From an uncultured Pelagibacteraceae bacterium (lineage in GTDB: Bacteria; Pseudomonadota; Alphaproteobacteria; Pelagibacterales; Pelagibacteraceae): DNA of 64,000 bases. The notes under the pieces are model-generated. The model did no database searches and was not told the origin of the DNA. It was given only the letters and a program-made list of their open reading frames with translations. Shown piece after piece: positions 50,289-60,299 of this stretch; position 1 is the first letter of the stretch, and each line of letters starts with the position of its first letter. The stretch covers positions 1-64,000 of the forward strand of contig CABYJW010000001.1 in the NCBI GenBank assembly GCA_902519465.1, in the 5' to 3' direction. Both the position numbers and the translations under genes were made by a program.

Positions 50289-51131
50289 ATGAAAAATACT
50301 GAAATTGAAAAAATAATTCAGCCTATATCAGCGTCTGATGGTGCTGGAGTTAAATTAAAAAGAAGCATCGGTGTTGAACCAAACTACTTTGACCCTTTCT
50401 TAATGCTTGATGAATTTGGATCAGAAAATAAAGAAGATTATGTTGCTGGTTTTCCTGCGCATCCACATCGTGGTATTGAGACGGTAACCTACATGTTAGC
50501 TGGAGAGTTTGAGCATAAGGACAGCACTGGCGGTAAAGGACGAATGACAGCAGGTGATGTCCAATGGATGAAAACAGGGAGCGGAATAATTCATTCTGAA
50601 ATGCCCGCAATGAAAGAAGGTAAATTACACGGTTTTCAACTTTGGATAAATATGCCAGCTAAATATAAGATGAATAAGCCAGAGTACATTTATATAGACT
50701 CAAAAAAAATGAGTGTTCATAAAGATCATGATAAGCAAGTAAAAGTTATTGCTGGTAAATTTGAAAAAGCAGAAGGCCCAGTTAAGAAACATAATGTTAA
50801 TCCAATTTATTTTGATGTAGAGCTAGGTAAAAAGAAAAATTTTAACTTTAAACTTCCTAAAACTCATAATTCATTTATTTATTTAATTGAAGGAGAAATT
50901 AAAATTGGGAAAAATAAACATAACCAAATTAAAGGCTCGAATTTAATATTATTAAACAATGGCGAAGAATTAAATATTTGTGCGGTAACCAAAGCTAAAT
51001 TTTTACTAATTTCAGGAAAACCAATTGGCGAACAGATTGCAAGAGGTGGTCCGTTTGTGATGAATACAAAAGAAGAAATTACTCAAGCAATTAGTGATTA
51101 CCAAAGTGGGAAATTTGTTAAACAAAACTAA
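50289..51131 (+). CDS. Pirin family protein
   Basis: FPAHPHRGIETVTYMLAGEFEHKDSTGGKG. Confidence 0.95.
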   Translation: MKNTEIEKIIQPISASDGAGVKLKRSIGVEPNYFDPFLMLDEFGSENKEDYVAGFPAHPHRGIETVTYMLAGEFEHKDSTGGKGRMTAGDVQWMKTGSGIIHSEMPAMKEGKLHGFQLWINMPAKYKMNKPEYIYIDSKKMSVHKDHDKQVKVIAGKFEKAEGPVKKHNVNPIYFDVELGKKKNFNFKLPKTHNSFIYLIEGEIKIGKNKHNQIKGSNLILLNNGEELNICAVTKAKFLLISGKPIGEQIARGGPFVMNTKEEITQAISDYQSGKFVKQN

Positions 51132-51135
51132 TATA

Positions 51136-52446
51136 TTAGCGCATCAATAAACCAGGTAGATATAGGCATATCGCTGGAAAGGCAATTATTAGTACAAGTC
51201 TAATTACATCTGTTATCAGAAAAGGAACAGTGCCAAACCAAATTGTTTGAAGTGGTGTTCTCTGCATTACACCCTTAATTACGAATAAGTTCATGCCAAT
51301 AGGTGGTGAGATCAATCCAAATTCTACAACGATTACAGCAAAAATTCCAAACCATATTGGATCTATCCCAGCATCAGCAATGACTGGATAAAATACAGGG
51401 ATTGTTAAAAATAACATTGCGAGCGAGTCCATAACAGTTCCGAGAATTAGATAAATTACACAGATAACTAAAATAATGCCAATCTGAGTAAGTTGTAAGT
51501 CGTTGATAAAATCAACAACTGTAAAAGGTAGTTGTGTAACAGTAATTAAAACATTAAATACTGCAGCCCCAACAACAATAAGATACAAAGCGCCAACCGT
51601 TTTTATGGTATCCCAAACAGAATTTTTTAACATTTCCAATGTAAGTTGACGTCTTAAAAAAATAAAAATTAATACTAATATTACTCCAACGGCTGCACTT
51701 TCTGTTGCGGTGAAAAAACCTAAATAAAGGCCTCCCATAATAATTGCGAAAATAAGAAATATTGGAAATACCTTCCAAATTGCAGCTAATCTTTCATTCA
51801 ATGGCATTTTCTCTCCATAACCACCTTGTTTTGGAAATATTAAAAGATAAACACGAATTGCAATCATATACAGGACTACTGCAATTATTCCTGGAATTAA
51901 TGCAGCAAAAAAAAGTTTTTGTACAGATTGCTCAGTTAAGTATGCATAAATTACTAAAATAACACTTGGTGGAATTATAATTCCTAATGTCCCTCCTGAT
52001 GCAATTGAGCCGCTGATTAATGCATCACTATAACCGTGCCTTCTCATTTCTGGAGCGGCCATTTGAGACATGGTAGCTGCTGTTGCAATAGAAGAACCAC
52101 ATATCATTCCAAACCCAGCACAAGCCCCAACTGTGGACATGGCAAGTCCACCCTTATAGTGCCCAACAATTGCGTAAGCTGCATCATATAAATTCCTTGA
52201 AAGATTTGCTCTATTAGCAAGGTTTCCCATAAGAACAAAAAAAGGTAATACGGAGAGACTGTATTTTGAAACTGCCTCATAAGGTGCTGTGCCTAAAATA
52301 AAAAATGCTTGTTCAAATCCTACAATTAATCCAAATCCAGTAAATCCAACTATAAGCATAGATATACCAATAGGAATATTAAGCGCCATCAAAACTAAAA
52401 CAGCAAGAAATGCTAAAGCTCCACTGGTGATAGGGTCAAATGTCAT
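51136..52446 (-). CDS. TRAP transporter large permease (DctM family)
   Basis: SGGTLGIIIPPSVILVIYA; polytopic 436 aa. Confidence 0.94.
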   Translation of the reverse strand: MTFDPITSGALAFLAVLVLMALNIPIGISMLIVGFTGFGLIVGFEQAFFILGTAPYEAVSKYSLSVLPFFVLMGNLANRANLSRNLYDAAYAIVGHYKGGLAMSTVGACAGFGMICGSSIATAATMSQMAAPEMRRHGYSDALISGSIASGGTLGIIIPPSVILVIYAYLTEQSVQKLFFAALIPGIIAVVLYMIAIRVYLLIFPKQGGYGEKMPLNERLAAIWKVFPIFLIFAIIMGGLYLGFFTATESAAVGVILVLIFIFLRRQLTLEMLKNSVWDTIKTVGALYLIVVGAAVFNVLITVTQLPFTVVDFINDLQLTQIGIILVICVIYLILGTVMDSLAMLFLTIPVFYPVIADAGIDPIWFGIFAVIVVEFGLISPPIGMNLFVIKGVMQRTPLQTIWFGTVPFLITDVIRLVLIIAFPAICLYLPGLLMR

Positions 52447-52449
52447 AAT

Positions 52450-52923
52450 TTATTCTTTTTCAAAAATTGTTTTTAAAAACCAAAGTATTATTGCTATTAC
52501 GCTTAACCACATGGCAAATGCAGATGCAAAGTAAAATGGATAAAAACTTAATTCCAAATCAATGGTTACTCTTCCATTTTTAAAAAAAGCAAATGCCTCT
52601 TTAGTAGTTCCATATGCTACGAAACACATGACTATTAACATTAATAAAAATCTAAAAAATGTTATAAACTTTTGCAGTGTCTTGTTATCTATATTCTTAA
52701 TAAAATCAGCTGAAACATGAGCGTTTAAAAAAAAAGCCCTAGGCATAGCTAAAAAAGCCACCAGGGCAATGCCGAACTCAACAATCTCAATTGTGCCTGC
52801 AACAGGAGAATTAAAAAATCTTCGACCAAAAACATCACAAAAAGTTAATATAGCAAGTGAAAACAAAATTAAGCCAGATGCTATGGCCGCATAATCAAAT
52901 ATTTTATTTATTTTAATTTGCAT
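52450..52923 (-). CDS. TRAP transporter small permease (DctQ family)
   Basis: Four-TM protein; start moved from 52968 to the internal Met (MQIKINKIF) at 52923. Confidence 0.87.
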   Translation of the reverse strand: MQIKINKIFDYAAIASGLILFSLAILTFCDVFGRRFFNSPVAGTIEIVEFGIALVAFLAMPRAFFLNAHVSADFIKNIDNKTLQKFITFFRFLLMLIVMCFVAYGTTKEAFAFFKNGRVTIDLELSFYPFYFASAFAMWLSVIAIILWFLKTIFEKE

Positions 52924-52976
52924 AAGAATATTGTAGCCTAACAGAGTTTTATAGATAAAGGCACTCAAAATAGATT

Positions 52977-53828
52977 ATGAAATTTGTTTCTTTTTTACAA
53001 AATAACCAAGCTAAATTTGGAATTTCTGATGGAAAAAACATCACAGATCTGACTGGAAAAATCAGAGGAGCAAATACTTTAAAAGAATTGATTGCTAATA
53101 AATTAATTCTAGAAGCAAAAGAATTTTTAAAAAAAAATCCAGGAAAAATAAATCTTGATGAAATTGAATATCTGCCTGTGATTCCAAATCCAGGCAAAAT
53201 TGTTTGCGTTGGTCTAAATTATAGTGAGCATGTGAAAGAGACCGGTAGAACAGTAGAGCAAAATCCGGTAATTTTTCTTAGAGTGCCCGAGAGCCAAACT
53301 GCACATAAGCAACCAATACAAAGACCTCAAGTTTCGGAAAGTCTAGATTATGAATGTGAGATGGCTGTTATAATGGGTGATGCAGGGAAACATATTAAAC
53401 CTGAGGACGCTCTCAAACATATAGTTGGTTATTCTTGTTATAATGAGTGCACCGTTAGAGAATGGCAACAGCATACTAGACAATTTGGAATGGGTAAAAA
53501 TTTTGAGAAGACTGGAAGCTTTGGACCCCACATGGTCTTGGCTGAAAATATTTCTGATTACACAAAATTATCAATTCAAACACGTTTAAATGGCAAAGTT
53601 ATGCAAAGTGCTAGTTTAAGCCAGCTTATTTTCGATATCCCAAGTTTAATTTCATACGTTTCTAAAGCCATACCATGGAGAGCTGGCGATGTATTGGTTA
53701 CAGGTACACCAGGGGGTGTCGGCTTCAAAAGAAAACCTCCAATATTTATGAAAGAAGGGGACCAGGTAGAGGTAGAGATATCAGAAATTGGTATACTTTC
53801 GAACATAATTAAGGATGAAAAAATCTAA
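52977..53828 (+). CDS. Fumarylacetoacetate hydrolase family protein
   Basis: KIVCVGLNYSEHVKETGR, SLDYECEMAVIMG, GDVLVTGTPGGVGF. Confidence 0.94.
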   Translation: MKFVSFLQNNQAKFGISDGKNITDLTGKIRGANTLKELIANKLILEAKEFLKKNPGKINLDEIEYLPVIPNPGKIVCVGLNYSEHVKETGRTVEQNPVIFLRVPESQTAHKQPIQRPQVSESLDYECEMAVIMGDAGKHIKPEDALKHIVGYSCYNECTVREWQQHTRQFGMGKNFEKTGSFGPHMVLAENISDYTKLSIQTRLNGKVMQSASLSQLIFDIPSLISYVSKAIPWRAGDVLVTGTPGGVGFKRKPPIFMKEGDQVEVEISEIGILSNIIKDEKI

Positions 53829-53863
53829 AATTAAAGCTAAGCTTAAATAATAAATTAATTTAT

Positions 53864-54892
53864 TTGGGGGAAAAAATGATTAAGAAAAAACTGATTGGTT
53901 TTTTGTTTGGAGTTTTCTCTTTAAGTTTAATCAGTTCAGCATCTGCTACTGAGCTTAAATTGGCAACTTTCGAACCACCAAAAGCTTTCATCGCTAGTAA
54001 AATTCTAGGAGCGTGGGCTGAAAAAGTTAATAAATGTGCAAATGGTAAATTGAATGTAAAGATGTATGCCGGTGGAGTTCTGGGTAGTCCGCCTAAGCAA
54101 TATGACATAGTTACAAAAGGCGTTGCTGATATCTCGTGGACTGTTTTAGGTTACATTGGGGGTCAGTTTCCTTTAAGTTCAGTAATTGAGTTACCATTTT
54201 TAACAAGAACATCTGCTGCAGGTTCAACTGCTTTAAATACTTTATATGATGAAGGATATCTTGATAAAGAAATGTCGGGAATTCATTTAATTGGATTACA
54301 CTCAAATCCTGGTTACCAAATTCATATGAAAGATACTAAGGTTATGGATCCAGCTGATTTTAAAGGAAAAAAAATGAGAGTTCCTAGCAAAATAGCAGGA
54401 ACAATTCTTAAGACCTTAGGAGCTACTGGAGTAAAGGTTCCAGCTCCTGGTACTTACGAAGCTCTTAACAAAGGTGTGTTAGACGGAACGCCTTTTCCTT
54501 ACACAGCTGTAGGTTCATTTAAATTATTTGAAGTAACAAAATATCACACAGAAGTTAATATCACGAATGCTACTTTTGGTTTGATTATGAATAAAGACAA
54601 ATACAAAAGTTTAGACTCAGTGCAAAAAAAATGTATTGATAAGTTCAGTGGTCATGCTTTTAGTGGTTGGGCTTCGAATTTAATTGATAGACAAAATGCT
54701 AAAATGAAAGAAGTTGTTGCAAACACTCCAGGTCATGAGATTGCGGTTGCTTCTCCTGCTGTCCTTGCTAAGTATAAAAAAATACTAAAACCTATTGAGA
54801 AAGATTGGTTAGCGGAAATGAAGGGCAAAGGTCTTGATGGTGATGGTGTGTTAAAAAGAGCCAGACAAATCATTAAGAAAATTGACGGTTAA
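53864..54892 (+). CDS. TRAP transporter substrate-binding protein (DctP family)
   Basis: Sec signal peptide; KMRVPSKIAGTILKTLGA; DctP layout. Confidence 0.93.
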   Translation: MGEKMIKKKLIGFLFGVFSLSLISSASATELKLATFEPPKAFIASKILGAWAEKVNKCANGKLNVKMYAGGVLGSPPKQYDIVTKGVADISWTVLGYIGGQFPLSSVIELPFLTRTSAAGSTALNTLYDEGYLDKEMSGIHLIGLHSNPGYQIHMKDTKVMDPADFKGKKMRVPSKIAGTILKTLGATGVKVPAPGTYEALNKGVLDGTPFPYTAVGSFKLFEVTKYHTEVNITNATFGLIMNKDKYKSLDSVQKKCIDKFSGHAFSGWASNLIDRQNAKMKEVVANTPGHEIAVASPAVLAKYKKILKPIEKDWLAEMKGKGLDGDGVLKRARQIIKKIDG

Positions 54893-54906
54893 TAATAATT
54901 AAATAT

Positions 54907-54937
54907 TTTGAGCCCGCGTTATGTATAGCGGGCTCAA
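54907..54937 (+). terminator. Rho-independent terminator-like hairpin after dctP-type gene
   Basis: TTTGAGCCCGC ... GCGGGCTCAAA followed by CTTTTTC. Confidence 0.85.
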
Positions 54938-54960
54938 ACTTTTTCTAGTATATTAAATTC

Positions 54961-55935
54961 ATGGCAGTAAAAGCACTAAGCTACATTGGGGTAAACTCTG
55001 ATAAACTCGAAGATTGGTCTGACTATTCAGAAAAATGTTTAGGTATGCAAAGAGTTGATAGAGGTAAGGGTGCTCTTTCATTTCGAATGGATGATCACAA
55101 ACAAAGGTTAGCTATAACCGGAGATACTGGGGACAGCTTGGCATTTGTGGGTTTTGAGGTAGATAATAAAGATGATCTTCAAACTTACGCAGCAAAACTT
55201 GAAGCTAATGGTATAAAAGTAAATATTGGCAACTCATCTTATTCTGATAAACGATTTGTCGAAGAATTAATTCATTTTAATGATCCTCAGGGTAACAGGG
55301 TTGAAATGGTTTATAATCCAATGAAAGATACAGAACCTTTCAAACCTTCTCGGCCTATTTCTGGATTTAAAACTGGAGCTTTGGGTATGGGCCACGTAGT
55401 TTTACATGTTAAAGATTTTAATAAGGTAGTTCCTTTTTATAAAGATATATTAGGTTTTAAAATAAGTGATTATAGTAATACACCAATCTCATTATGTTTT
55501 TTTCATATTAATGGACGTCACCACAGTTTAGCTTTGTTTGGTTCAGGAAAAGTTGGTTTTCACCATTTCATGGTTGAGTACAACAGTCTGGATGATGTTG
55601 GACAAGGTTATGATTTAGTACAATACAAAGACAATGCTATTGCATATACAATGGGTCGGCATACAAATGATTATATGACGTCTTTTTACTCTATTACACC
55701 TTCTGGTTTTTTTGTAGAGAACGGTTGGGGGGGAAGAATAATTGATCCAAGTACTTGGAAATCTCATGAAACTTTTGAGGGACCAAGTTTTTGGGGCCAT
55801 GAGAGACTTTATCTCCCAGAGAATGAGAGGATGAAGTTTAGAAACAAAAGATTAGATACAGCTTCGAAAGGGAAACAAGCTCCATTATTAGTTGATTGCC
55901 CTTGGCTATATTCAAAAATTAATAGTAAAAAATAA
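54961..55935 (+). CDS. VOC family extradiol dioxygenase (BphC-like)
   Basis: Two VOC domains, GMGHVVLHVKDFNKVVPFYKDILGFK, SFYSITPSGFFVENGWGG. Confidence 0.88.
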   Translation: MAVKALSYIGVNSDKLEDWSDYSEKCLGMQRVDRGKGALSFRMDDHKQRLAITGDTGDSLAFVGFEVDNKDDLQTYAAKLEANGIKVNIGNSSYSDKRFVEELIHFNDPQGNRVEMVYNPMKDTEPFKPSRPISGFKTGALGMGHVVLHVKDFNKVVPFYKDILGFKISDYSNTPISLCFFHINGRHHSLALFGSGKVGFHHFMVEYNSLDDVGQGYDLVQYKDNAIAYTMGRHTNDYMTSFYSITPSGFFVENGWGGRIIDPSTWKSHETFEGPSFWGHERLYLPENERMKFRNKRLDTASKGKQAPLLVDCPWLYSKINSKK

Positions 55936-55955
55936 AATCAGTTTAATTTAAATTA

Positions 55956-57401
55956 ATGAAACAATACGATGTTATAATTGTGGGTTTGGGTCCAACTGGA
56001 GGCACCCTCGCAAATTTATTAGCTCTTAATGGATTTTCAATACTAATTTTGGAAAGAGAGAAAAACTTATACGCTTTGCCTAGAGCAGTTCATTTTGATG
56101 ATGAAATCATGAGGGTTTTTCAAACAATAGGAATTACAAAAAAGTTTCTAAAAAACACTATAATCAACAAAGGTACAAAGTTTGTAAATTCTGATGGTAA
56201 AGTTTTACTTGATTGGCCACGTCCTAAGTCAATTACTAAAAATGGATGGTATCCAAGTTACAGGTTTCACCAGCCAGATTTAGAGAGGAATCTTCGAAAT
56301 CGACTTAAAAAATTTAAAAAAGTAAAATTGATGCAAAACACAGAAGTAATAGAAATTAAAAACAATAGAGATTCGGTTAATTTATTATTTAAGAGTAAAA
56401 ATAAACTGCAAAAAGTTCACTCAAAGTACGTAGTTGGCTGTGATGGAGCACGATCTACAACTAGAGAGCAGATGGGTTCAGTTTTGGATAACTTGGGCTT
56501 TACTCAAAAGTGGGCTGTGGTTGACTTAATATTAAGAAAAAATAAAAATAAATTGCCAGATAGAACAATTCAATACTCAAACTCAGAAAGACCAGCTACT
56601 TATTGTAGAAATGTTGGTAAAAGGAGACGATGGGAATTTGCTATTCAAGATAATGAAGATGAAAAAGAGATATTATCGGATGAATACATTTGGAATTTTC
56701 TCAAGCCTTGGCTTAAACCAAAAGATGCATATTTAGAGAGAAAAGCAATTTATATTTTTCAATCAGCTATTGCAAGAAAGTGGAGAAAGGGTAGGATTTT
56801 TATTGCCGGGGATGCTGCTCATCTCATGCCACCATTTATGGGTCAAGGAATGTGTGCTGGTATAAGAGATGCGTCTAACCTGGCTTGGAAAATTAGTTGG
56901 TGTATTAAAAAAAATCATAATGAGAAATTTTTAGATACTTATCAAACCGAAAGATTCTCAAATGCAAAAGAGTATATCGAGACAACAATGCGAATGGGAG
57001 AATTTGTTAATGCCGTAGGATCAGAGAATATTACTGATAATATTTCGTCTGGTCCGGACGGTACAAAGAGTATGCAATCTATTAAGCCAAAGCTAGGAGT
57101 TGGGCTTGGTAGTAATAAAGATAAAAATAGGGGTAAAATTTTCCCGCAACTTAAAATGAAAGATGGCAAAACTTTAGATGAGAAGTTTTCAAGGTCACCC
57201 TTATTGCTTACTTCATCTAAATTGAGTAAAAAGTTATCTTTAAATAAAATTCAGTCTATTACAGACAAAGACATTAGAGGTCTAAGCAACATATTAAAAT
57301 CTTATAATGCAAAAGCAATTATTGTTCGACCAGACAGATATATTCTAAAAACATTTAAGAAAGTTAAAGATTTTAACCAAATAGAAACTTTACCGCTTTA
57401 A
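55956..57401 (+). CDS. FAD-dependent aromatic monooxygenase (MhpA-like)
   Basis: VIIVGLGPTGGTLANLL, GCDGARSTTRE, FIAGDAAHLMPPFMGQGMCAGIRDASNLAWK. Confidence 0.92.
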   Translation: MKQYDVIIVGLGPTGGTLANLLALNGFSILILEREKNLYALPRAVHFDDEIMRVFQTIGITKKFLKNTIINKGTKFVNSDGKVLLDWPRPKSITKNGWYPSYRFHQPDLERNLRNRLKKFKKVKLMQNTEVIEIKNNRDSVNLLFKSKNKLQKVHSKYVVGCDGARSTTREQMGSVLDNLGFTQKWAVVDLILRKNKNKLPDRTIQYSNSERPATYCRNVGKRRRWEFAIQDNEDEKEILSDEYIWNFLKPWLKPKDAYLERKAIYIFQSAIARKWRKGRIFIAGDAAHLMPPFMGQGMCAGIRDASNLAWKISWCIKKNHNEKFLDTYQTERFSNAKEYIETTMRMGEFVNAVGSENITDNISSGPDGTKSMQSIKPKLGVGLGSNKDKNRGKIFPQLKMKDGKTLDEKFSRSPLLLTSSKLSKKLSLNKIQSITDKDIRGLSNILKSYNAKAIIVRPDRYILKTFKKVKDFNQIETLPL

Positions 57402-58152
57402 CTTTAGTTTCGTTATTTGGAGCTATACTTCCATCTGGCATTAAAAGAGAATTTTCAAAACCAACTCTGATTTTACCACCAAGTTTAATTGCAGTTTTGA
57501 GACAAGACATTTCTTCTTTTGAAAAAGCGCATACAGCCCAATCTGCAATTAAATTGTGGTCTTTAAGTTTTTGTATAAATAATGGAATTTTTTCAGGGTT
57601 ACTAACTTTGCCTGAATAATGTCCTATAGTGAACATACACCAAACTCTTGTTTCTAAAAGTTTTGCTTTTTTTAAAACGTCTGAGAGCAGATCTAAATCG
57701 TCTGGTTCATAACATATATGTTGAACTTTTGTACCTTCTTCATATAGTTTTTGATAAACTTTGATATCTTCTAATTCAGGTTTTCTTGATGGTATCATTT
57801 CCCTTACGGCAATTGAAATACCTGGTGGCAATACCTCATAAGCTAATTTTCGCATTTCGGGTGGGGAATATTTTCCAACAGCCTCTGTTGTTATTTGCAA
57901 ATGCATTTTAGGAACTTTTTGATGAAGTTCGCTTAATGCTTCTTTGCATAAGCCAGAGTCTAAAATATGTTGGCCGTTTTCATTTCTAATGTGAAAGTGA
58001 ATAGCGTCTGCACCAGAATGATAACAAGCTTGACCTGTTTTTACAATTTCTGGAATTGTCATTGGAACTTCAGGGTGATCTTTTTTCATTGGCCTTGCTC
58101 CGTTCGGAGCTACCATTAGGTTGGGTAAATGTATTGGTTTAGAATAATCCAA
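57373..58152 (-). CDS. 3-keto-5-aminohexanoate cleavage (BKACE) family protein
   Basis: LMVAPNGARPMKKDHPEVPMT, GADAIHFHIRNENGQH, GGKIRVGFENSL. Confidence 0.92.
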   Translation of the reverse strand: MDYSKPIHLPNLMVAPNGARPMKKDHPEVPMTIPEIVKTGQACYHSGADAIHFHIRNENGQHILDSGLCKEALSELHQKVPKMHLQITTEAVGKYSPPEMRKLAYEVLPPGISIAVREMIPSRKPELEDIKVYQKLYEEGTKVQHICYEPDDLDLLSDVLKKAKLLETRVWCMFTIGHYSGKVSNPEKIPLFIQKLKDHNLIADWAVCAFSKEEMSCLKTAIKLGGKIRVGFENSLLMPDGSIAPNNETKVKAVKFLFG

Positions 58153-58153
58153 T

Positions 58154-59284
58154 TTAAAATATTCCTTTGTTAGAAACCCTCAAACTAACATCTTTTAAAA
58201 TATTAAGTTTATTAATATCTTTTAATATAACTTTTTTTATAGGCTCTGTAATTTTATTAAATTTAAAAAAGTTATTTAAAAAATTTATTCCTAAACCGAA
58301 GAGAAGGTTTTCTGGTTTCCTTTGTCTTAAATATTCGTCTATAAATAATGAATCTTTGATTTGAATGCCATTTTTTACGTATTCTTTAATTTTACTATTT
58401 AAATACAAAACATCTCTAATAATTAAGTTAAAACCCTGTCCAGCGACTGGATGAACATTGTACGATCCTTCTCCGAGTACTAAAGTATTTTTCTTGTTAA
58501 AATTTGACCTAAATTTAAATGATATTGGGAAACAGTCTATTTTAGAGATTGCGAAATTACTTTTTAATTTAAGAATTTCTTTTAGTTTTTTTGTCACAAG
58601 TGGGGTTGGGTTTTGGTTTTTAAATTTATCACTTACGCTCCAGACGAAAGAGAATTTGTTTTTGTTTAAAGGTAGAATGGCCATTGGCCCCTCTTTTAAG
58701 AAAAACTGCTTGGCAGTATCTATATTTAAATTGTGATTTACAATGGACGTGAATGCAATATCATTTGTTTTGCTCTCAATAAATCTATCGCCAAATATAT
58801 TTTTAACAATTTCTGATTTGCTACCTGTACAAACAAATATAGCATCATAATCGATTTTCTTATTTGCGAAAAAAACCTTGTTCTTTTCAACATCTATTTT
58901 ACTTACTTTTTTGTAGTATGTTTTTAAATTTTTATATGTATTTATTTTCTTTTGAATTATTTTTTTTAAAATTTCGTTTTGGAATAAAAACATTAAATTT
59001 TCATCTTTTTTTGAAAGATTCATAAAATGCTTGATTTCTCCAGAATACTCTTTGTAAAGATCTATTTCTTTGGATTGAAAAAAAATTTTCTTATATTTTT
59101 TACCAATTAAATCAATCAGACTTTTATAGTTACTATCAGAAATAGCTGTAGTTCTTACATCTTTTCTTTTTTCTCCTTCGGGCGTCGCGATTAAGTGAAC
59201 TTCTAAATTAAGCCTACCCAGAATTAATGCAGTTGTAAGACCTGTCAATCCATTTCCAATTATACAAATTTTTTGTTTAATCAT
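58154..59284 (-). CDS. FAD-dependent monooxygenase of the UbiH/UbiF family (ubiquinone biosynthesis-type)
   Basis: ICIIGNGLTGLTTALILGRL, LVLGEGSYNVHPVAGQGFNLIIRD. Confidence 0.85.
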   Translation of the reverse strand: MIKQKICIIGNGLTGLTTALILGRLNLEVHLIATPEGEKRKDVRTTAISDSNYKSLIDLIGKKYKKIFFQSKEIDLYKEYSGEIKHFMNLSKKDENLMFLFQNEILKKIIQKKINTYKNLKTYYKKVSKIDVEKNKVFFANKKIDYDAIFVCTGSKSEIVKNIFGDRFIESKTNDIAFTSIVNHNLNIDTAKQFFLKEGPMAILPLNKNKFSFVWSVSDKFKNQNPTPLVTKKLKEILKLKSNFAISKIDCFPISFKFRSNFNKKNTLVLGEGSYNVHPVAGQGFNLIIRDVLYLNSKIKEYVKNGIQIKDSLFIDEYLRQRKPENLLFGLGINFLNNFFKFNKITEPIKKVILKDINKLNILKDVSLRVSNKGIF

Positions 59285-60287
59285 TTTTTTTTCTTATGAA
59301 CTTAACAATAAAATCTATTGTCTCTGGTTTTGTCTCTGGAAGGACCCCATGTCCTAAGTTGAAAATATACGGATAATTTGAAAAAGTTGAGATGTATTTC
59401 ATAATATTTTTTTGTAAATCTTCTAATGACCCAAGTAGAATTTTAGGATCTAAACCGCCCTGTATTGGTATTCCACCAGCCTTTTTCAAGATCCATGATG
59501 GTTCAATATCGTAATCTATGCTTATGCAATCTGGTTTAACTGTTTTGCAAAATTCTTCATATTTTTTACTTATGCCTCTTGGAAAACAAATAATTGGCTT
59601 GCTTAGTTTCTTTAATCTTTCGACAATTCTTTTGGTTGGATCAAAACAAAAGTTTTTTATTTTATTTTCTGGAAGTAATCCTGCCCATGAATCGAATATT
59701 TGAACTATATCTGCTCCTGATTCTATTTGTTTTTTAAGGTGCAGGTATATTAAATCTTCAATTTTATACATTAATTTTTCTATTTTTTCTTCTTCTTTAA
59801 AAAAGCTTTTAATATTAAAATTTTTCTTTGGTGACTCTTTGTTAATCATATAGACTAAAAGAGTCCATGGTGCCCCGGCAAAACCAATCAGATTTGTATT
59901 TTTTAGTTTTTCTTTTGTTTTTTTTATTCCTTCATAAACTGGAGATACCCGATCAATAAAATCATCTTCTTTAAAATTTATTATTTTATCAAAATCTATT
60001 TCCCCTAGAATAGGCCCGTATCCTTTTTTAAATTCTACTTTTTGGTTTAAACCATAAGGTATTATTAAAATATCAGAAAAAATTATAGCTGCATCTAATT
60101 TAAATCTATTTATGGGTTGTAATGTGATTTCTCTTACCAAATCAGGATTTAAGCATAGTCTTATAAAATCTTTATTTTCACTTCTAATTTTTCTAAATTC
60201 AGGAAGGTATCTACCAGCTTGTCTCATAAACCAAATAGGTTTAATAGAAACATCTTTATTAATTATACAGTCTGTTATTTTATTCAT
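59277..60287 (-). CDS. hemE: Uroporphyrinogen decarboxylase
   Basis: IWFMRQAGRYLPEFRKIR, GFAGAPWTLLVYM, NLGHGVLPET. Confidence 0.97.
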   Translation of the reverse strand: MNKITDCIINKDVSIKPIWFMRQAGRYLPEFRKIRSENKDFIRLCLNPDLVREITLQPINRFKLDAAIIFSDILIIPYGLNQKVEFKKGYGPILGEIDFDKIINFKEDDFIDRVSPVYEGIKKTKEKLKNTNLIGFAGAPWTLLVYMINKESPKKNFNIKSFFKEEEKIEKLMYKIEDLIYLHLKKQIESGADIVQIFDSWAGLLPENKIKNFCFDPTKRIVERLKKLSKPIICFPRGISKKYEEFCKTVKPDCISIDYDIEPSWILKKAGGIPIQGGLDPKILLGSLEDLQKNIMKYISTFSNYPYIFNLGHGVLPETKPETIDFIVKFIRKKND

Positions 60288-60299
60288 ATTATATATTAT

